This document shows positions 32,540 through 41,369 of a stretch of DNA of 64,000 nucleotides, piece by piece (within the stretch, counting starts at the first letter, position 1; each line of letters starts with the position of its first letter). Below the pieces are notes generated by a model. It did no database searches. It saw only the letters and a list, made by a program, of their open reading frames with translations, and was not told the DNA's origin. This DNA is from Lachnospiraceae bacterium (GTDB taxonomy: Bacteria > Bacillota > Clostridia > Lachnospirales > Lachnospiraceae), in the NCBI GenBank assembly GCA_014239155.1, contig JAAZZQ010000022.1:124001-188000 (forward strand), read 5' to 3'. The position numbers and the translations under genes are program-made.

Positions 32540-33520
32540 ATGGGAGAGGTGTTATCTCAAAGCGAAATAGACAGTTTGCTGGCGGCATTAAGTTCCGGTG
32601 AGCTGGATGTGGAGGATATGCAGGAGAAGGACGAGCGACAAGCAAAAAATTATGACTTTACTCGGCCTGCGAAATTCTCAAAAGAGCATTTAAGGACGTT
32701 GAATATGATTTTTGACCATTACGGAAGACTGTTATCAACCAATCTGCCGGTATACCTCAGAAAAAATGTACAGGTCAGTGTTGCAAGTTCTGAGACGGTA
32801 ACCTTCGCAGAGTTTTCCAATGCTTTGTCAAATCCAGTGCTGCTCACAGTTGTTAATTTTTCACCAATGCCCGGCTCTATTATTATGGAGCTAACAAGTG
32901 GTCTAGGATACGCAATTATAGACCGAATGCTTGGCGGCAGAGGGGAATCTTTGGAAAAGGCAAGAGACTTTACGGAAATAGAGATGAGCATCATTGAGAG
33001 AATCATGGTAATCTGTATGCAACTGCTTCGAGAACCGTGGAAGAATGTGGCAGAAGTCAATCCATATTTGGAAAGAATTGAGACGAATCCACAGTTTGCG
33101 CAGATTATTTCACCGAGCGATATGGTGGCTCTTGTGACCATGAATGTCAAGATTGGTGATGTCGAAGGTTTGATGAATGTATGTCTTCCGTTCTTTACAT
33201 TGGAATCTGTAATGGATAGATTAAATACCAAGTTCTGGTATTCAAGTCTACAAAAAATGGATGATGAGGATTATGAGCAATTTATTGAATCGATGATACG
33301 CAGAGTGGACGTTCCTGTTAAGGCTGTGCTTGGCAAGAGTGTCATAACAGTGAATGATTTTGTAAATATACAAGTAGGAGATATCATACGGCTTGATTCA
33401 AAAGTCGATGATGAACTGGATGTGTATGTGGGGGATATTAAAAAATTTAGTGCTGTGCCGGGCGCAAGCAAAGAGGCATATGCAGTAAGGGTAACATCAG
33501 TAGTGAGGGAGGAGGAATAA
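32540..33520 (+). CDS. fliM: Flagellar motor switch protein FliM
   Basis: The ~326-residue switch protein opens with the phospho-CheY docking peptide LSQSEIDSLLAALSSGE, followed by the middle domain (RPAKFSKEHLRTLNMIF, FSPMPGSIIMEL, GYAIIDRMLGG) and a FliN-like C-terminal domain (VLGKSVITVNDFVNIQVGD). The ATG at 32540 follows TAGGGGGTG; a GTG at 32528 lies inside that site and is rejected. fliY starts five bases after the stop. Confidence 0.96.
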   Translation: MGEVLSQSEIDSLLAALSSGELDVEDMQEKDERQAKNYDFTRPAKFSKEHLRTLNMIFDHYGRLLSTNLPVYLRKNVQVSVASSETVTFAEFSNALSNPVLLTVVNFSPMPGSIIMELTSGLGYAIIDRMLGGRGESLEKARDFTEIEMSIIERIMVICMQLLREPWKNVAEVNPYLERIETNPQFAQIISPSDMVALVTMNVKIGDVEGLMNVCLPFFTLESVMDRLNTKFWYSSLQKMDDEDYEQFIESMIRRVDVPVKAVLGKSVITVNDFVNIQVGDIIRLDSKVDDELDVYVGDIKKFSAVPGASKEAYAVRVTSVVREEE

Positions 33521-33524
33521 AACA

Positions 33525-34751
33525 ATGGATGGCATGTTATCTCAGGATGAAATCAATGCATTGTTGAACGGTGTGGATCTGTCAGCGGATTCTGGGGAGT
33601 CGGGTTCGACAGCGACTTCTTCGACAGGAGAGGATCTTACCGATATAGAAAAAGATGCAATAGGAGAGGTAGCCAATATCAGTATGGGTACTTCTGCCAC
33701 GACACTGTTTTCATTAGTGAACAGAAAAGTAAATATCACAACACCAATTGTAGAGATGTGTAACTGGCAGGATGTGTTGAATACCTATGAAAGACCTTGT
33801 GTTTTTATTCAGATTAAGTATACTGTCGGATTAAATGGCACGAATATTTTAGTGTTAAAAGAGCATGATGTTAAAGTGATTACAGATCTGATGATGGGAG
33901 GGGACGGCACGAATATTGATGGAGAGCTCAGCGAACTGCACTTAAGTGCAATTTCTGAGGCGATGAACCAGATGATGGGTTCCTCTTCAACTTCACTTTC
34001 TTCTATGCTTGGAAAGACGATCGATATCAGCCCGCCAGAAGCAAGCCTTGTTGATTTGCATTCAAAGGAGCCACGAGATCTTTCGCCGTTTCTTGAAGAT
34101 CGATTTGTAAAGATTTCATTTCGGATGCAGATTGACGATTTGGTAGATTCTACCTTGATGCAGTTATATCCTCTTGATTTTGCGAAGTCGGTTTATGAGA
34201 CGTTTATGGCACAGCAGATGGGTGGCATCTCAGAACCAGCACCCGCGCCAAGTCCTGCGCCAGCACCAAGTCCGACGCCTGCGCCAGCACCTATGCCAGA
34301 TATGGGAATGCAGCAGCAGATGGGAATGCCGCAAGGCGGCTATGGTTATCCGCCCCAGATGGGAATGCCGCAAGGCGGTTATGGAATGCCACCGCAAATG
34401 GGAATGCCGCAGGGGGGGTATGGAATGCCGCCACAGATGGGCTATGGAATGCCGAACGTAAATATACAGCCAGCACAGTTCCAAAATTTTGCACAGGGAC
34501 AGGGTGAGATGGTAAGTGCCGAGAGCATAGGCCTAATCAGAGATGTTCCTCTGGAAGTAACTGTAGAGCTGGGAAGAACCAGCAAATCTATTTCAGATAT
34601 TCTGGAGTTTGCCCCAGGCACTATTATAGAACTTGACAAGATTGCAGGTGAGCCAATTGATGTGCTTGTAAATGGTAAGTTTGTCGCAAAAGGCGAAGTT
34701 GTAGTGATTGAGGAAAGTTTTGGTGTAAGAATTATGGAGATAATCAAATAA
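33525..34751 (+). CDS. fliY: Motor switch phosphatase FliY (CheC + FliN)
   Basis: The 408-residue FliY fuses three parts: an N-terminal phospho-CheY docking peptide (LSQDEINALLNG), a CheC-like domain (residues ~40-225) with both E-x-x-N phosphatase sites visible (GEVANISMGTSATTL, SEAMNQMMGSSSTS), and a C-terminal FliN domain (LEVTVELGRTSKSISDILEF). Between them a Pro/Ala then Met-Pro-Gln-Gly-Gly-Tyr-Gly tandem repeat linker (residues ~232-315) is unusual. It acts in the C ring and removes phosphate from CheY. The start follows GGAGGAG. Confidence 0.95.
   Translation: MDGMLSQDEINALLNGVDLSADSGESGSTATSSTGEDLTDIEKDAIGEVANISMGTSATTLFSLVNRKVNITTPIVEMCNWQDVLNTYERPCVFIQIKYTVGLNGTNILVLKEHDVKVITDLMMGGDGTNIDGELSELHLSAISEAMNQMMGSSSTSLSSMLGKTIDISPPEASLVDLHSKEPRDLSPFLEDRFVKISFRMQIDDLVDSTLMQLYPLDFAKSVYETFMAQQMGGISEPAPAPSPAPAPSPTPAPAPMPDMGMQQQMGMPQGGYGYPPQMGMPQGGYGMPPQMGMPQGGYGMPPQMGYGMPNVNIQPAQFQNFAQGQGEMVSAESIGLIRDVPLEVTVELGRTSKSISDILEFAPGTIIELDKIAGEPIDVLVNGKFVAKGEVVVIEESFGVRIMEIIK
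34230..34470 (+). repeat. Pro/Ala and MPQGGYG repeats inside fliY
   Basis: The linker encodes alternating Ala-Pro dipeptides with Ser/Thr, then four or more copies of a PQMGMPQGGYGMP-like unit of about 36-39 bases. It is in frame and rich in G and C compared with its surroundings. Confidence 0.85.
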
Positions 34752-34804
34752 TTGGAAATTGATTAAAAATAAAAAGTTCAAATTTAGAAAGGACAAGATT
34801 TATT

Positions 34805-35167
34805 ATGGCAAAGAGAATTCTGATTGTAGATGATGCTGCTTTTATGAGAATGATGATAAAAGATATTTTGACGAAGAACGGATATGAGATTGCTGCGGAG
34901 GCTGAAAATGGTAAAATAGCGGTTGATAAGTACAAGGAATCATCTCCAGATCTCACGCTTCTGGACATTACTATGCCAGAGATGGATGGAATTCAGGCGC
35001 TTAAGGCAATTAAGGGAATTGATCCGGGCGCAAATGTTATTATGTGTTCTGCAATGGGTCAGCAAGCGATGGTAATCGAGGCGATTCAGTCTGGTGCAAA
35101 GGATTTTATTGTAAAACCGTTTCAGGCAGAACGTGTTCTGGAGGCGGTTAAAAAGGTTGTAGGATAG
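34805..35167 (+). CDS. cheY: Chemotaxis response regulator CheY
   Basis: The 120-residue protein is a single receiver domain. The phospho-acceptor is D54 (LTLLDITMPEMDG), with acidic residues in ILIVDDAAFMR, the T/S in MCSAMGQQ and K in FIVKPFQ. Phospho-CheY binds FliM and FliY. Order fliM-fliY-cheY-fliO is that of B. subtilis. The start follows AGAAAGGA by about nine bases. Confidence 0.96.
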   Translation: MAKRILIVDDAAFMRMMIKDILTKNGYEIAAEAENGKIAVDKYKESSPDLTLLDITMPEMDGIQALKAIKGIDPGANVIMCSAMGQQAMVIEAIQSGAKDFIVKPFQAERVLEAVKKVVG

Positions 35168-35174
35168 AAAGGTT

Positions 35175-35534
35175 ATGCTATTGACATCAAACAGGTTTGA
35201 CTCTATTGTACAATTGTTAACGGTGATTTTGATATTTATATTTGTATTGGCGCTTACATATTTTTCCACAAAGCTGACTGCAGGTCTTCAAAAAGGGAGA
35301 CTTGCAGGTTCTAATGTAGAGATATTGGAAACATTTAAGATAGCGCCAACCAAATATATACAAGTTGTGAGGATAGGTGAAAAATATTTTTCCTATATAG
35401 TCTGTAAAGACACAGTTACTTTGCTTGGAGAAATGACAAAAGAAGATATTTTGACATGGAACAAAGCGGAGACAGGACCAGCAGCTAATATGAATTTTAA
35501 AGAAATATTTGACAAGTTCAAAAAACAGCAGTAA
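35175..35534 (+). CDS. fliO: Flagellar biosynthesis protein FliO
   Basis: The 119-residue protein has one membrane helix (LLTVILIFIFVLALTYFST, about residues 13-31) and a short basic cytoplasmic domain (GSNVEILETFKIAPTKYIQV, VGEKYFSYIV-like region), the FliO pattern. FliO assists assembly of the FliP pore. Family identity is low; position between cheY and fliP and the fold support the call. The start follows AGAAAGG. Confidence 0.88.
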   Translation: MLLTSNRFDSIVQLLTVILIFIFVLALTYFSTKLTAGLQKGRLAGSNVEILETFKIAPTKYIQVVRIGEKYFSYIVCKDTVTLLGEMTKEDILTWNKAETGPAANMNFKEIFDKFKKQQ

Positions 35535-35580
35535 ATTGATTTTAGTGTGAATGCGGGTTGCTGGATAAGGATAATATTAT

Positions 35581-36486
35581 ATGAGGAATAGATTCAGAAA
35601 ATACAATATCAGGCAGGAATTGCGAAAAATTATATACATGCTCTGCATGGTTTTTGTTATCTTGCTGGCAGATGTATTGGTGGCAAAGGCAACCAGTGAC
35701 GATGGCGCGGCAGCAGAGGCAGTGATTGACAACCAGCAAGGGGATGAGAATAGGACAAATATTAATGACCCCGGTACTGCCCAGACAGGAGAAGACCTTC
35801 AGAAACTAAATATTGCAAATAATCTTACAATCACCTATGATAGTGGAAATGGAGAGTTAAGCGGAACATTAAGGATATTGCTGATACTGACAGCAATCGC
35901 TGTGGTGCCGATTTTATTGGTGACAATCACATCATTTACAAGAATCTTGATTGTGTTGCATTTTACAAGACAAGCTCTGAATACACAATCGGCGCCGCCG
36001 AATCAGGTGTTGATTGCAATTTCATTGTTCTTGACTTTTTTTATTATGCAACCAGTGTTTACCAAGGTTTATACTGAGGCGATTATACCATATGACGCAG
36101 GAGAAATTGGTTTTGAGGAAGCTTGTAGTATTGCGGCAGCTCCAATGAGACAGTTTATGTTTGAACAGACACAGAGAGGCGACATTAATGCTTTTATGCA
36201 GATTGCCAATGTGGCATGGGATGGTGAGACGGAGGCGCAAGTACCGACTTCAGTACTGATTCCTTCTTTTATTGTCAGTGAACTGCGCACTGCTTTTATT
36301 ATAGGTTTTATGATTTATGTTCCGTTTATTGTAATAGATATGGTTGTCGCATCGGTACTGATGAGTATGGGTATGATGATGCTTCCACCGACAACAATTT
36401 CTATGCCATTTAAGATTTTGTTGTTTGTGCTAGCAGATGGTTGGAATTTGGTGATTGTGTATCTTGTAAGAACATTCTATTATTAA
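35581..36486 (+). CDS. fliP: Flagellar export gate protein FliP
   Basis: The 301-residue gate subunit has a signal-like N-terminal hydrophobic stretch (IIYMLCMVFVILLADVLVAKA), an ~60-residue polar insert, and the conserved core: VVPILLVTITSFTRILIVLH, TRQALNTQSAPPNQVLIAIS, LIPSFIVSELRTAFIIGFMI, GMMMLPPTTISMPFKILLFV. With FliQ and FliR it forms the export pore. The start has no strong Shine-Dalgarno (AAGGATAATATT). A 339-base gap with mobile-like palindromes then separates it from fliQ, breaking the usually tight fliPQR order. Confidence 0.95.
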   Translation: MRNRFRKYNIRQELRKIIYMLCMVFVILLADVLVAKATSDDGAAAEAVIDNQQGDENRTNINDPGTAQTGEDLQKLNIANNLTITYDSGNGELSGTLRILLILTAIAVVPILLVTITSFTRILIVLHFTRQALNTQSAPPNQVLIAISLFLTFFIMQPVFTKVYTEAIIPYDAGEIGFEEACSIAAAPMRQFMFEQTQRGDINAFMQIANVAWDGETEAQVPTSVLIPSFIVSELRTAFIIGFMIYVPFIVIDMVVASVLMSMGMMMLPPTTISMPFKILLFVLADGWNLVIVYLVRTFYY

Positions 36487-36509
36487 TTCCAAGCTGTTAC
36501 TATTTATGT

Positions 36510-36707
36510 CCAATGTCAGTTAATTAAGGAAACACCTTGAAAATGCCATTTTTATGGGTCCTTTAGGTTTTTTACAGACTGTTCTGGCTAAAATTTGGGT
36601 TATACCCCTTTGATTTTAAGGGGGGTATAACCCAAAAATGCATAAAAATGATATAAAAGATGCTAATAATCTAGTGTATATCGGGGTGCTTAACTAACTG
36701 ACATTGG
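36510..36707. mobile_element. 198-bp MITE-like element between fliP and fliQ
   Basis: Terminal inverted repeats CCAATGTCAGTTAATTAAG (36510-36528) and CTTAACTAACTGACATTGG (36689-36707) match at 18 of 19 positions. The middle holds a perfect 15-base-pair hairpin, TTTGGGTTATACCCC (36594-36608) with GGGGTATAACCCAAA (36622-36636). There is no open frame of protein quality. No clear target duplication was found. It is flanked on the right by an inverted copy of the motB-fliL element. Confidence 0.7.
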
Positions 36708-36770
36708 TTCACATCTATCAGTTTTTAGCAGGATTTTAGGTATTGTTGGCGTAAACGGCAATAGTTTTGT
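36708..36770. repeat. Inverted copy of the motB-fliL palindromic element
   Basis: ATCAGTTTTTAGCAGGATTT and GGTATTGTTGGCGTAAAC on the plus strand are the reverse complement of the core at 31865-31905 with a few transitions. A degraded end of the same family (GTTACTATTTATGTCCAATG, 36496-36515) lies left of the MITE-like unit, suggesting nested insertion. Confidence 0.7.
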
Positions 36771-36825
36771 ATACAACAAACTAACCCGAAATCTTTTTGG
36801 GCGTTAGAAAGGGTATGGTGATTTA

Positions 36826-37095
36826 ATGACTGTAGAAATGGTGACAGATATTATGAAAGAAGGATTGTTTGTAATTCTTAAGACTGCCGCTCCTCCATTG
36901 ATTGTATCATTGGTGATTGGTTTGGCTGTTAGTATTTTTCAGACAGTGACTTCTATTCAGGAACAGACGCTGACCTTTGTTCCTAAGATTGTGGGAATGT
37001 TTATCTGCCTGATGATTTTGGGAGATTGGATGTTGAATAATATGATAACTTATATGACTGATTTATATCAGAATTTTGCCCTGTATATTAGATAG
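36826..37095 (+). CDS. fliQ: Flagellar export gate protein FliQ
   Basis: The 89-residue protein has two membrane helices (about 16-38 and 49-72) and the conserved SIFQTVTSIQEQTLTFVPKI between them. Four copies surround the FliP/FliR pore. Length is exact for the family. The start has AGAAAGGG about 10-15 bases earlier. fliR follows 15 bases later. Confidence 0.96.
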   Translation: MTVEMVTDIMKEGLFVILKTAAPPLIVSLVIGLAVSIFQTVTSIQEQTLTFVPKIVGMFICLMILGDWMLNNMITYMTDLYQNFALYIR

Positions 37096-37110
37096 TGGAA
37101 GGAGCAGGCA

Positions 37111-37893
37111 ATGGTAAATTTATCATTTCCGCTGTCGGAATTGGAGTATTTTCTGCTTGTGTTTGTGCGAGTCGCATCTTTTATTTTTGTCGCTCCGTTT
37201 TTTAGCACAAAAGGTGTACCGAATCATGTAAAAATAGGATTGAGTGTGTTTCTTGCTTATATTATGTACTATTTTGGTCCAGAACATTTTTATCCAGAAT
37301 ACAATACTGTACTAGGATTTTGCACAGTTGTACTAAAGGAAGTGTCAGTGGGTTTGCTAATTGGCTTGGCGGCCCAGATGTGTACTTCCATTGTTTTATT
37401 TGCGGGAAGAATTATAGACATGGAGGTAGGATTGTCTATGGCAAATGTATTTGATCCTACGACAAATGAGCAATCTTCTATTACAGGTGCCTTGTTGCAG
37501 TATGGTGTGATGTTAATCTTGTATACAACTGGACTGCATCAGTTTTTGCTCAAGGCACTGATGGAAACGTTTATATTGGTACCGATTGGTGGGGCGCATA
37601 TTAATACAAACCGTCTGTTGGAAACATTAATTAATTTTTTGAGCAACTATATTATTATTGGATTTCGGATTTGCCTTCCAATATTTGCCAGTATTACACT
37701 GATGAATATTGTACTTGCACTTTTGGCAAAACTTGCACCACAGATGAATATGTTTTCGGTTGGTATTCAGCTTAAATTGCTTGCAGGGCTTAGTGTTATC
37801 ATGATAACAGTAACATTACTTCCGGATGTCTGCAATTTTATCACAACGCAGATACAACAAATGATGGTATCGATAGTGGAGGGTATGATGTGA
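37111..37893 (+). CDS. fliR: Flagellar export gate protein FliR
   Basis: The 260-residue protein has about six membrane helices. Conserved parts are FVRVASFIFVAPFFSTKGVP, KEVSVGLLIGLAAQM and GRIIDMEVGLSMANVFDPTT. It is the single-copy subunit of the export gate. flhB begins in its last codon (ATGTGATA), a four-base overlap. Confidence 0.96.
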   Translation: MVNLSFPLSELEYFLLVFVRVASFIFVAPFFSTKGVPNHVKIGLSVFLAYIMYYFGPEHFYPEYNTVLGFCTVVLKEVSVGLLIGLAAQMCTSIVLFAGRIIDMEVGLSMANVFDPTTNEQSSITGALLQYGVMLILYTTGLHQFLLKALMETFILVPIGGAHINTNRLLETLINFLSNYIIIGFRICLPIFASITLMNIVLALLAKLAPQMNMFSVGIQLKLLAGLSVIMITVTLLPDVCNFITTQIQQMMVSIVEGMM

Positions 37894-39002
37894 TATTAGA
37901 ATATAATTTACAGTTTTTTGCTCAGGAAGGTCCAGGTGGAGAGAAGACAGAAGAGCCAACTGCAAAAAAGAAATCGGATACCCGAAAAGATGGTAAAGTT
38001 CCCAAAAGTAAGGAGTTGTCAAGCGGTGTGGAGCTGATTGCGCTCTTTTTAATCTTAAAGTTCTGGGTTGGCCATATGGGCGAGAATTTTATGAAGCTGT
38101 TTGGAGAAATCTATCAAAAGATGCCAGAGTATACGACTTATTGGAATGGGCGTATTGTCAGGGAAGATTACAAGGTTCTAATTAACAGTGTATATCTGGA
38201 GTTGCTAAAGCAATTGCTTCCGTTTTTTATTATCGGCATTGCAATAGCAATCGGCATTAATATGATGCAGTTTAAATTTCAGATTTCAACAAAACCATTA
38301 CGTCCCAAATTCAGTAAATTTAATCCAATTTCAGGTATGAAGCGCCTGTTTTCAAAGGAGAAGATTATCGAGTTAATCAAATCTGTCGCAAAAATTATTT
38401 TGATTATGGCAATTGTATACTCGACAGTCAAGGATAAGTGGATCTATCTTGTTCAGTTTTATGGAATGCCGCTCAATCAGGCGATAGAGCTAATTGGCAA
38501 TGTGGTGATTGATATGGGACTAAAGATTTCTCTGGTCTTTATGATTATTGCATTTGCAGATCTGTTTTATCAGCGTTATAAATTTAAGAATGATATCAAG
38601 ATGACGAAGCAAGAAGTCAAGGATGAGTATAAAAATTCAGAAGGTGATCCACAAATTAAAGGTAAGATTCGGAGTAAGATGCGTGAGGCATCACAGCGGC
38701 GTATGATGCAGGATGTGCCAAAGGCGGATGTTGTAATCACCAATCCAACACATTACGCTGTCGCAATCCGATATGATGCTGCGACTGGTTCTGCGCCGTT
38801 AGTACTTGCAAAAGGTGCAGATTATGTAGCACAGAAGATTAAGGAGATTGCGCGGGAGAACAATGTGGAGATTGTAGAGAATAAGCCGCTTGCCCGTATG
38901 TTATATGCCAATGTGGATATTGGACAGGAAGTACCACCAGAATTGTATCAGGCTGTGGCAGAGGTTCTTGCTATGGTATACAAAATGCAAGGAAAAATTT
39001 AA
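37890..39002 (+). CDS. flhB: Flagellar export switch protein FlhB
   Basis: The 370-residue protein has four membrane helices and a cytoplasmic autocleavage domain with NPTH, where the Asn is N285 (VVITNPTHYAVAIRYD). Cleavage there switches export from hook to filament substrates together with FliK. The N terminus carries the basic EKTEEPTAKKKSDTRKDGKV motif. The GTG start overlaps fliR by four bases. A terminator follows, dividing the operon from flhA. Confidence 0.96.
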   Translation: MILEYNLQFFAQEGPGGEKTEEPTAKKKSDTRKDGKVPKSKELSSGVELIALFLILKFWVGHMGENFMKLFGEIYQKMPEYTTYWNGRIVREDYKVLINSVYLELLKQLLPFFIIGIAIAIGINMMQFKFQISTKPLRPKFSKFNPISGMKRLFSKEKIIELIKSVAKIILIMAIVYSTVKDKWIYLVQFYGMPLNQAIELIGNVVIDMGLKISLVFMIIAFADLFYQRYKFKNDIKMTKQEVKDEYKNSEGDPQIKGKIRSKMREASQRRMMQDVPKADVVITNPTHYAVAIRYDAATGSAPLVLAKGADYVAQKIKEIARENNVEIVENKPLARMLYANVDIGQEVPPELYQAVAEVLAMVYKMQGKI

Positions 39003-39013
39003 AAAATTGTTCG

Positions 39014-39056
39014 GAACTCTGTGTTTATAGCCAAAAAGCACAGAGTTCTTCGTTTT
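39014..39056 (+). terminator. Terminator after flhB
   Basis: GAACTCTGTG (39014-39023) pairs perfectly with CACAGAGTTC (39039-39048), followed by TTCGTTTT. It lies within the flagellar locus, so flhA onward likely needs its own promoter or readthrough. Confidence 0.8.
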
Positions 39057-39182
39057 ATGCACATGGGCACCCAAAGGAATATTGTCAGCGAAGCTGGGTA
39101 GACCTGTGCAGAGAAAATATGCCACTGAGGTGGCGCACAGGTCGCGTGGCGAGTAGGGGAAGAAATCTTTCCTACTCGATTA
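39057..39182. repeat. Modular two-hairpin element, copy 3 (compound)
   Basis: After the terminator T-run come ATGCACATGGGCACCC, the bulge AAAGGAATATT and GTCAGC..GCTG, then the outer 3' arm is lost and a second bulged hairpin starts: GACCTGTGC (39101-39109), bulge AGAGAAAATAT (39110-39120), GCCAC/GTGGC (39121-39125, 39130-39134), GCACAGGTC (39135-39143). The GAGTAGG hairpin (39151-39177) closes it. It looks like two units fused by recombination. Confidence 0.85.
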
Positions 39183-39222
39183 ATTTGTGTAAGTAATATA
39201 AAAAATAAAAAAAGTTAAAAAA

Positions 39223-39251
39223 TTTACAAATTATTATATACAAATTATGTT
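39223..39251 (+). promoter_or_regulatory. Possible flhA promoter
   Basis: TTTACA (39223-39228), 17 bases and TATGTT (39246-39251) are a weak SigA-like pair in the AT-rich region after the repeat, about 80 bases before flhA. A promoter is expected because a terminator lies upstream. Confidence 0.35.
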
Positions 39252-39329
39252 AATTGTGCGATAATATGATATAGGAAAAACAGGGGATTATTGATAAGGG
39301 ATTAAAAGGAGTTAAGGGGGAAAAGAGAC

Positions 39330-41369
39330 ATGAAGATGAAGAAGGCAGACATAGGCGTTGCTCTCTATTTACTTGGCGCTTTCATCATGTTGATTGTACC
39401 AATCAGTAGTACTATGCTGGATGTACTGTTAGCAATTAATATTTCGCTTGCATTTACGATCCTATTCACTACGATGTTTGCCAAGGAAGTTTTGGATTTG
39501 TCATTTTATCCAACAATTTTATTGTTTACAACAGTATTCAGAATTGCTCTAAATGTATCATCAACCCGTCTGATTTTATCGACAGGAAATCCGGGGAATG
39601 TCGTTGCGACATTCGGTAATTTCGTGGGCGGCGGTGATCTTGTTATTGGTATTGTCGTGTTTATTATTTTGATTATAGTGCAGTTTGTGGTTATTAACAA
39701 AGGTTCTGAACGTGTTGCCGAGGTGACTGCCAGATTTACATTGGATGCGATGCCAGGCAAACAGATGGCCATTGATGCAGATTTGAATACAGGTGCTATC
39801 ACAGACGCAGAGGCTAAAATTCAGCGTGAGAAACTTCAGCAGGAGGCAAGTTTCTTTGGTTCTATGGATGGTGCTGTTAAGTATGTAAAAGGAGATGCGA
39901 CCGCAGGTCTGATTATTACTTTTGTAAATATTGTCGGTGGTATTATTATGGGTGTTGTGCGGCAGGACATGAATATTGGCGCTGCGGCAGACAAATATAC
40001 AATACTTACAATTGGTGATGGACTGGTAAGCCAGATTCCGTCTCTTCTTATCTCGTTATCAACTGGTATTTTGGTGACAAAGGGCTCAAAGGAGGCAGAC
40101 TTTGGCACCGTGCTTGTGAATCAGCTTTTTGGAATACCAAAAGTATTGTACATGGTAGGTGCAGTGCTTGCATTTTTAGGATTGGTGACGCCACTAAATC
40201 CTTTGATTTTTGTTTTGTTGGGTATTATTTTTATCGTGTGCGGACGCATGATTGCCTCCACAATTGAAGTGGCAGGGATTGAGGCTGAGACGGATATGGA
40301 GGAAGATACCGCAGATGAAATCCGGAAACCAGAAAATGTCAACTCTCTATTGCAGGTAGATCCAATCGAATTGGAGTTCGGCTATGGTATTATACCGCTT
40401 GCAGATGTCAATCAGGGCGGTGATCTTTTAGACCGCGTGGTTATGATTCGTAGACAGATTGCGTTGGAACTTGGTACAGTTGTACCGATTATCCGTCTGC
40501 GTGATAATATTCAGCTAAATCCGAATCAGTATATTATTAAGATTAAGGGGATTCAGGTGAGTGAGGGTGAGATTTTATTTGATCATTATATGGCAATGAA
40601 TCCTGGTTTTGTGGAGGAGGAAATTTCTGGAATTCCTACTTTTGAACCATCATTTCATCTGCCGGCAATCTGGATTACAGAGAATCAGAGAGAGCGTGCA
40701 GAGAGTGTGGGATATACTGTTGTGGACCCTCCTTCTATTATAGCAACACATTTGACGGAGATTATTAGACAGTATCTTGCAGACTTGCTGACAAGACAGG
40801 ATGTACAGAATCTTGTCAACAACGTTAAAGAGACCAATCCTTCCCTTGTGGATGAGCTTGTTCCAAAGCTCTTAGGGCTTGGAGATATTCAGAAAGTATT
40901 ACAAAATCTTTTAAAGGAAGGCATTTCTGTGCGAGATCTTGTCACAATTTTTGAGACGCTTGCCGATCATGCAGCGTCTACAAGAGATACTGATATTTTG
41001 ACGGAGTATGTGAGACAGAGTTTAAAACGTGCTATCTCCAACAAGTATTTTCCAATGAATGAGACGACCAGTGTAGTTACACTTGATCCGGGATTGGAAC
41101 AAGAAATTATGGGCAGTGTAAAGCAGACAGAGCAGGGAGCTTATCTGACACTTGACCCGGAGAAGACAAGAACAATAATGGCTTCTGTGGAATCCGAAGT
41201 AGGGAAGCTTGAAAAGCTTGGCAAGAATCCGATTGTGATTACCTCACCGATTGTTAGAATGTATTTTAAAAGACTTACAGAGGATTATTATAAAGATTTG
41301 GTGGTGGTGTCTTATAATGAAATTGATTCAAATGTTGAATTACAATCAGTAGGAATGGTGACAGCATGA
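39330..41369 (+). CDS. flhA: Flagellar export apparatus protein FlhA
   Basis: The 679-residue protein has eight membrane helices in residues ~5-310 and a large cytoplasmic ring domain. The FHIPEP-family signature region is present: STRLILSTGNPGNVVATFG, then VTARFTLDAMPGKQMAIDAD and GAVKYVKGDATAGLIITFVN. It docks export chaperones and passes substrates to the gate. Length is normal. The start follows AAGGGGG. flhF overlaps its end by four bases. Confidence 0.97.
   Translation: MKMKKADIGVALYLLGAFIMLIVPISSTMLDVLLAINISLAFTILFTTMFAKEVLDLSFYPTILLFTTVFRIALNVSSTRLILSTGNPGNVVATFGNFVGGGDLVIGIVVFIILIIVQFVVINKGSERVAEVTARFTLDAMPGKQMAIDADLNTGAITDAEAKIQREKLQQEASFFGSMDGAVKYVKGDATAGLIITFVNIVGGIIMGVVRQDMNIGAAADKYTILTIGDGLVSQIPSLLISLSTGILVTKGSKEADFGTVLVNQLFGIPKVLYMVGAVLAFLGLVTPLNPLIFVLLGIIFIVCGRMIASTIEVAGIEAETDMEEDTADEIRKPENVNSLLQVDPIELEFGYGIIPLADVNQGGDLLDRVVMIRRQIALELGTVVPIIRLRDNIQLNPNQYIIKIKGIQVSEGEILFDHYMAMNPGFVEEEISGIPTFEPSFHLPAIWITENQRERAESVGYTVVDPPSIIATHLTEIIRQYLADLLTRQDVQNLVNNVKETNPSLVDELVPKLLGLGDIQKVLQNLLKEGISVRDLVTIFETLADHAASTRDTDILTEYVRQSLKRAISNKYFPMNETTSVVTLDPGLEQEIMGSVKQTEQGAYLTLDPEKTRTIMASVESEVGKLEKLGKNPIVITSPIVRMYFKRLTEDYYKDLVVVSYNEIDSNVELQSVGMVTA

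Noticed and set aside
34230-34484. Open frames in other phases across the fliY linker
   Set aside because: They arise from the repeated linker and have no binding sites or family features.
36487-36825. A hidden small gene between fliP and fliQ
   Set aside because: All frames are short and interrupted; the gap is explained by nested palindromic elements.
39242-39264. SigD promoter before flhA
   Set aside because: TGCGATAA resembles the -10 but no TAAA lies 15 bases upstream.
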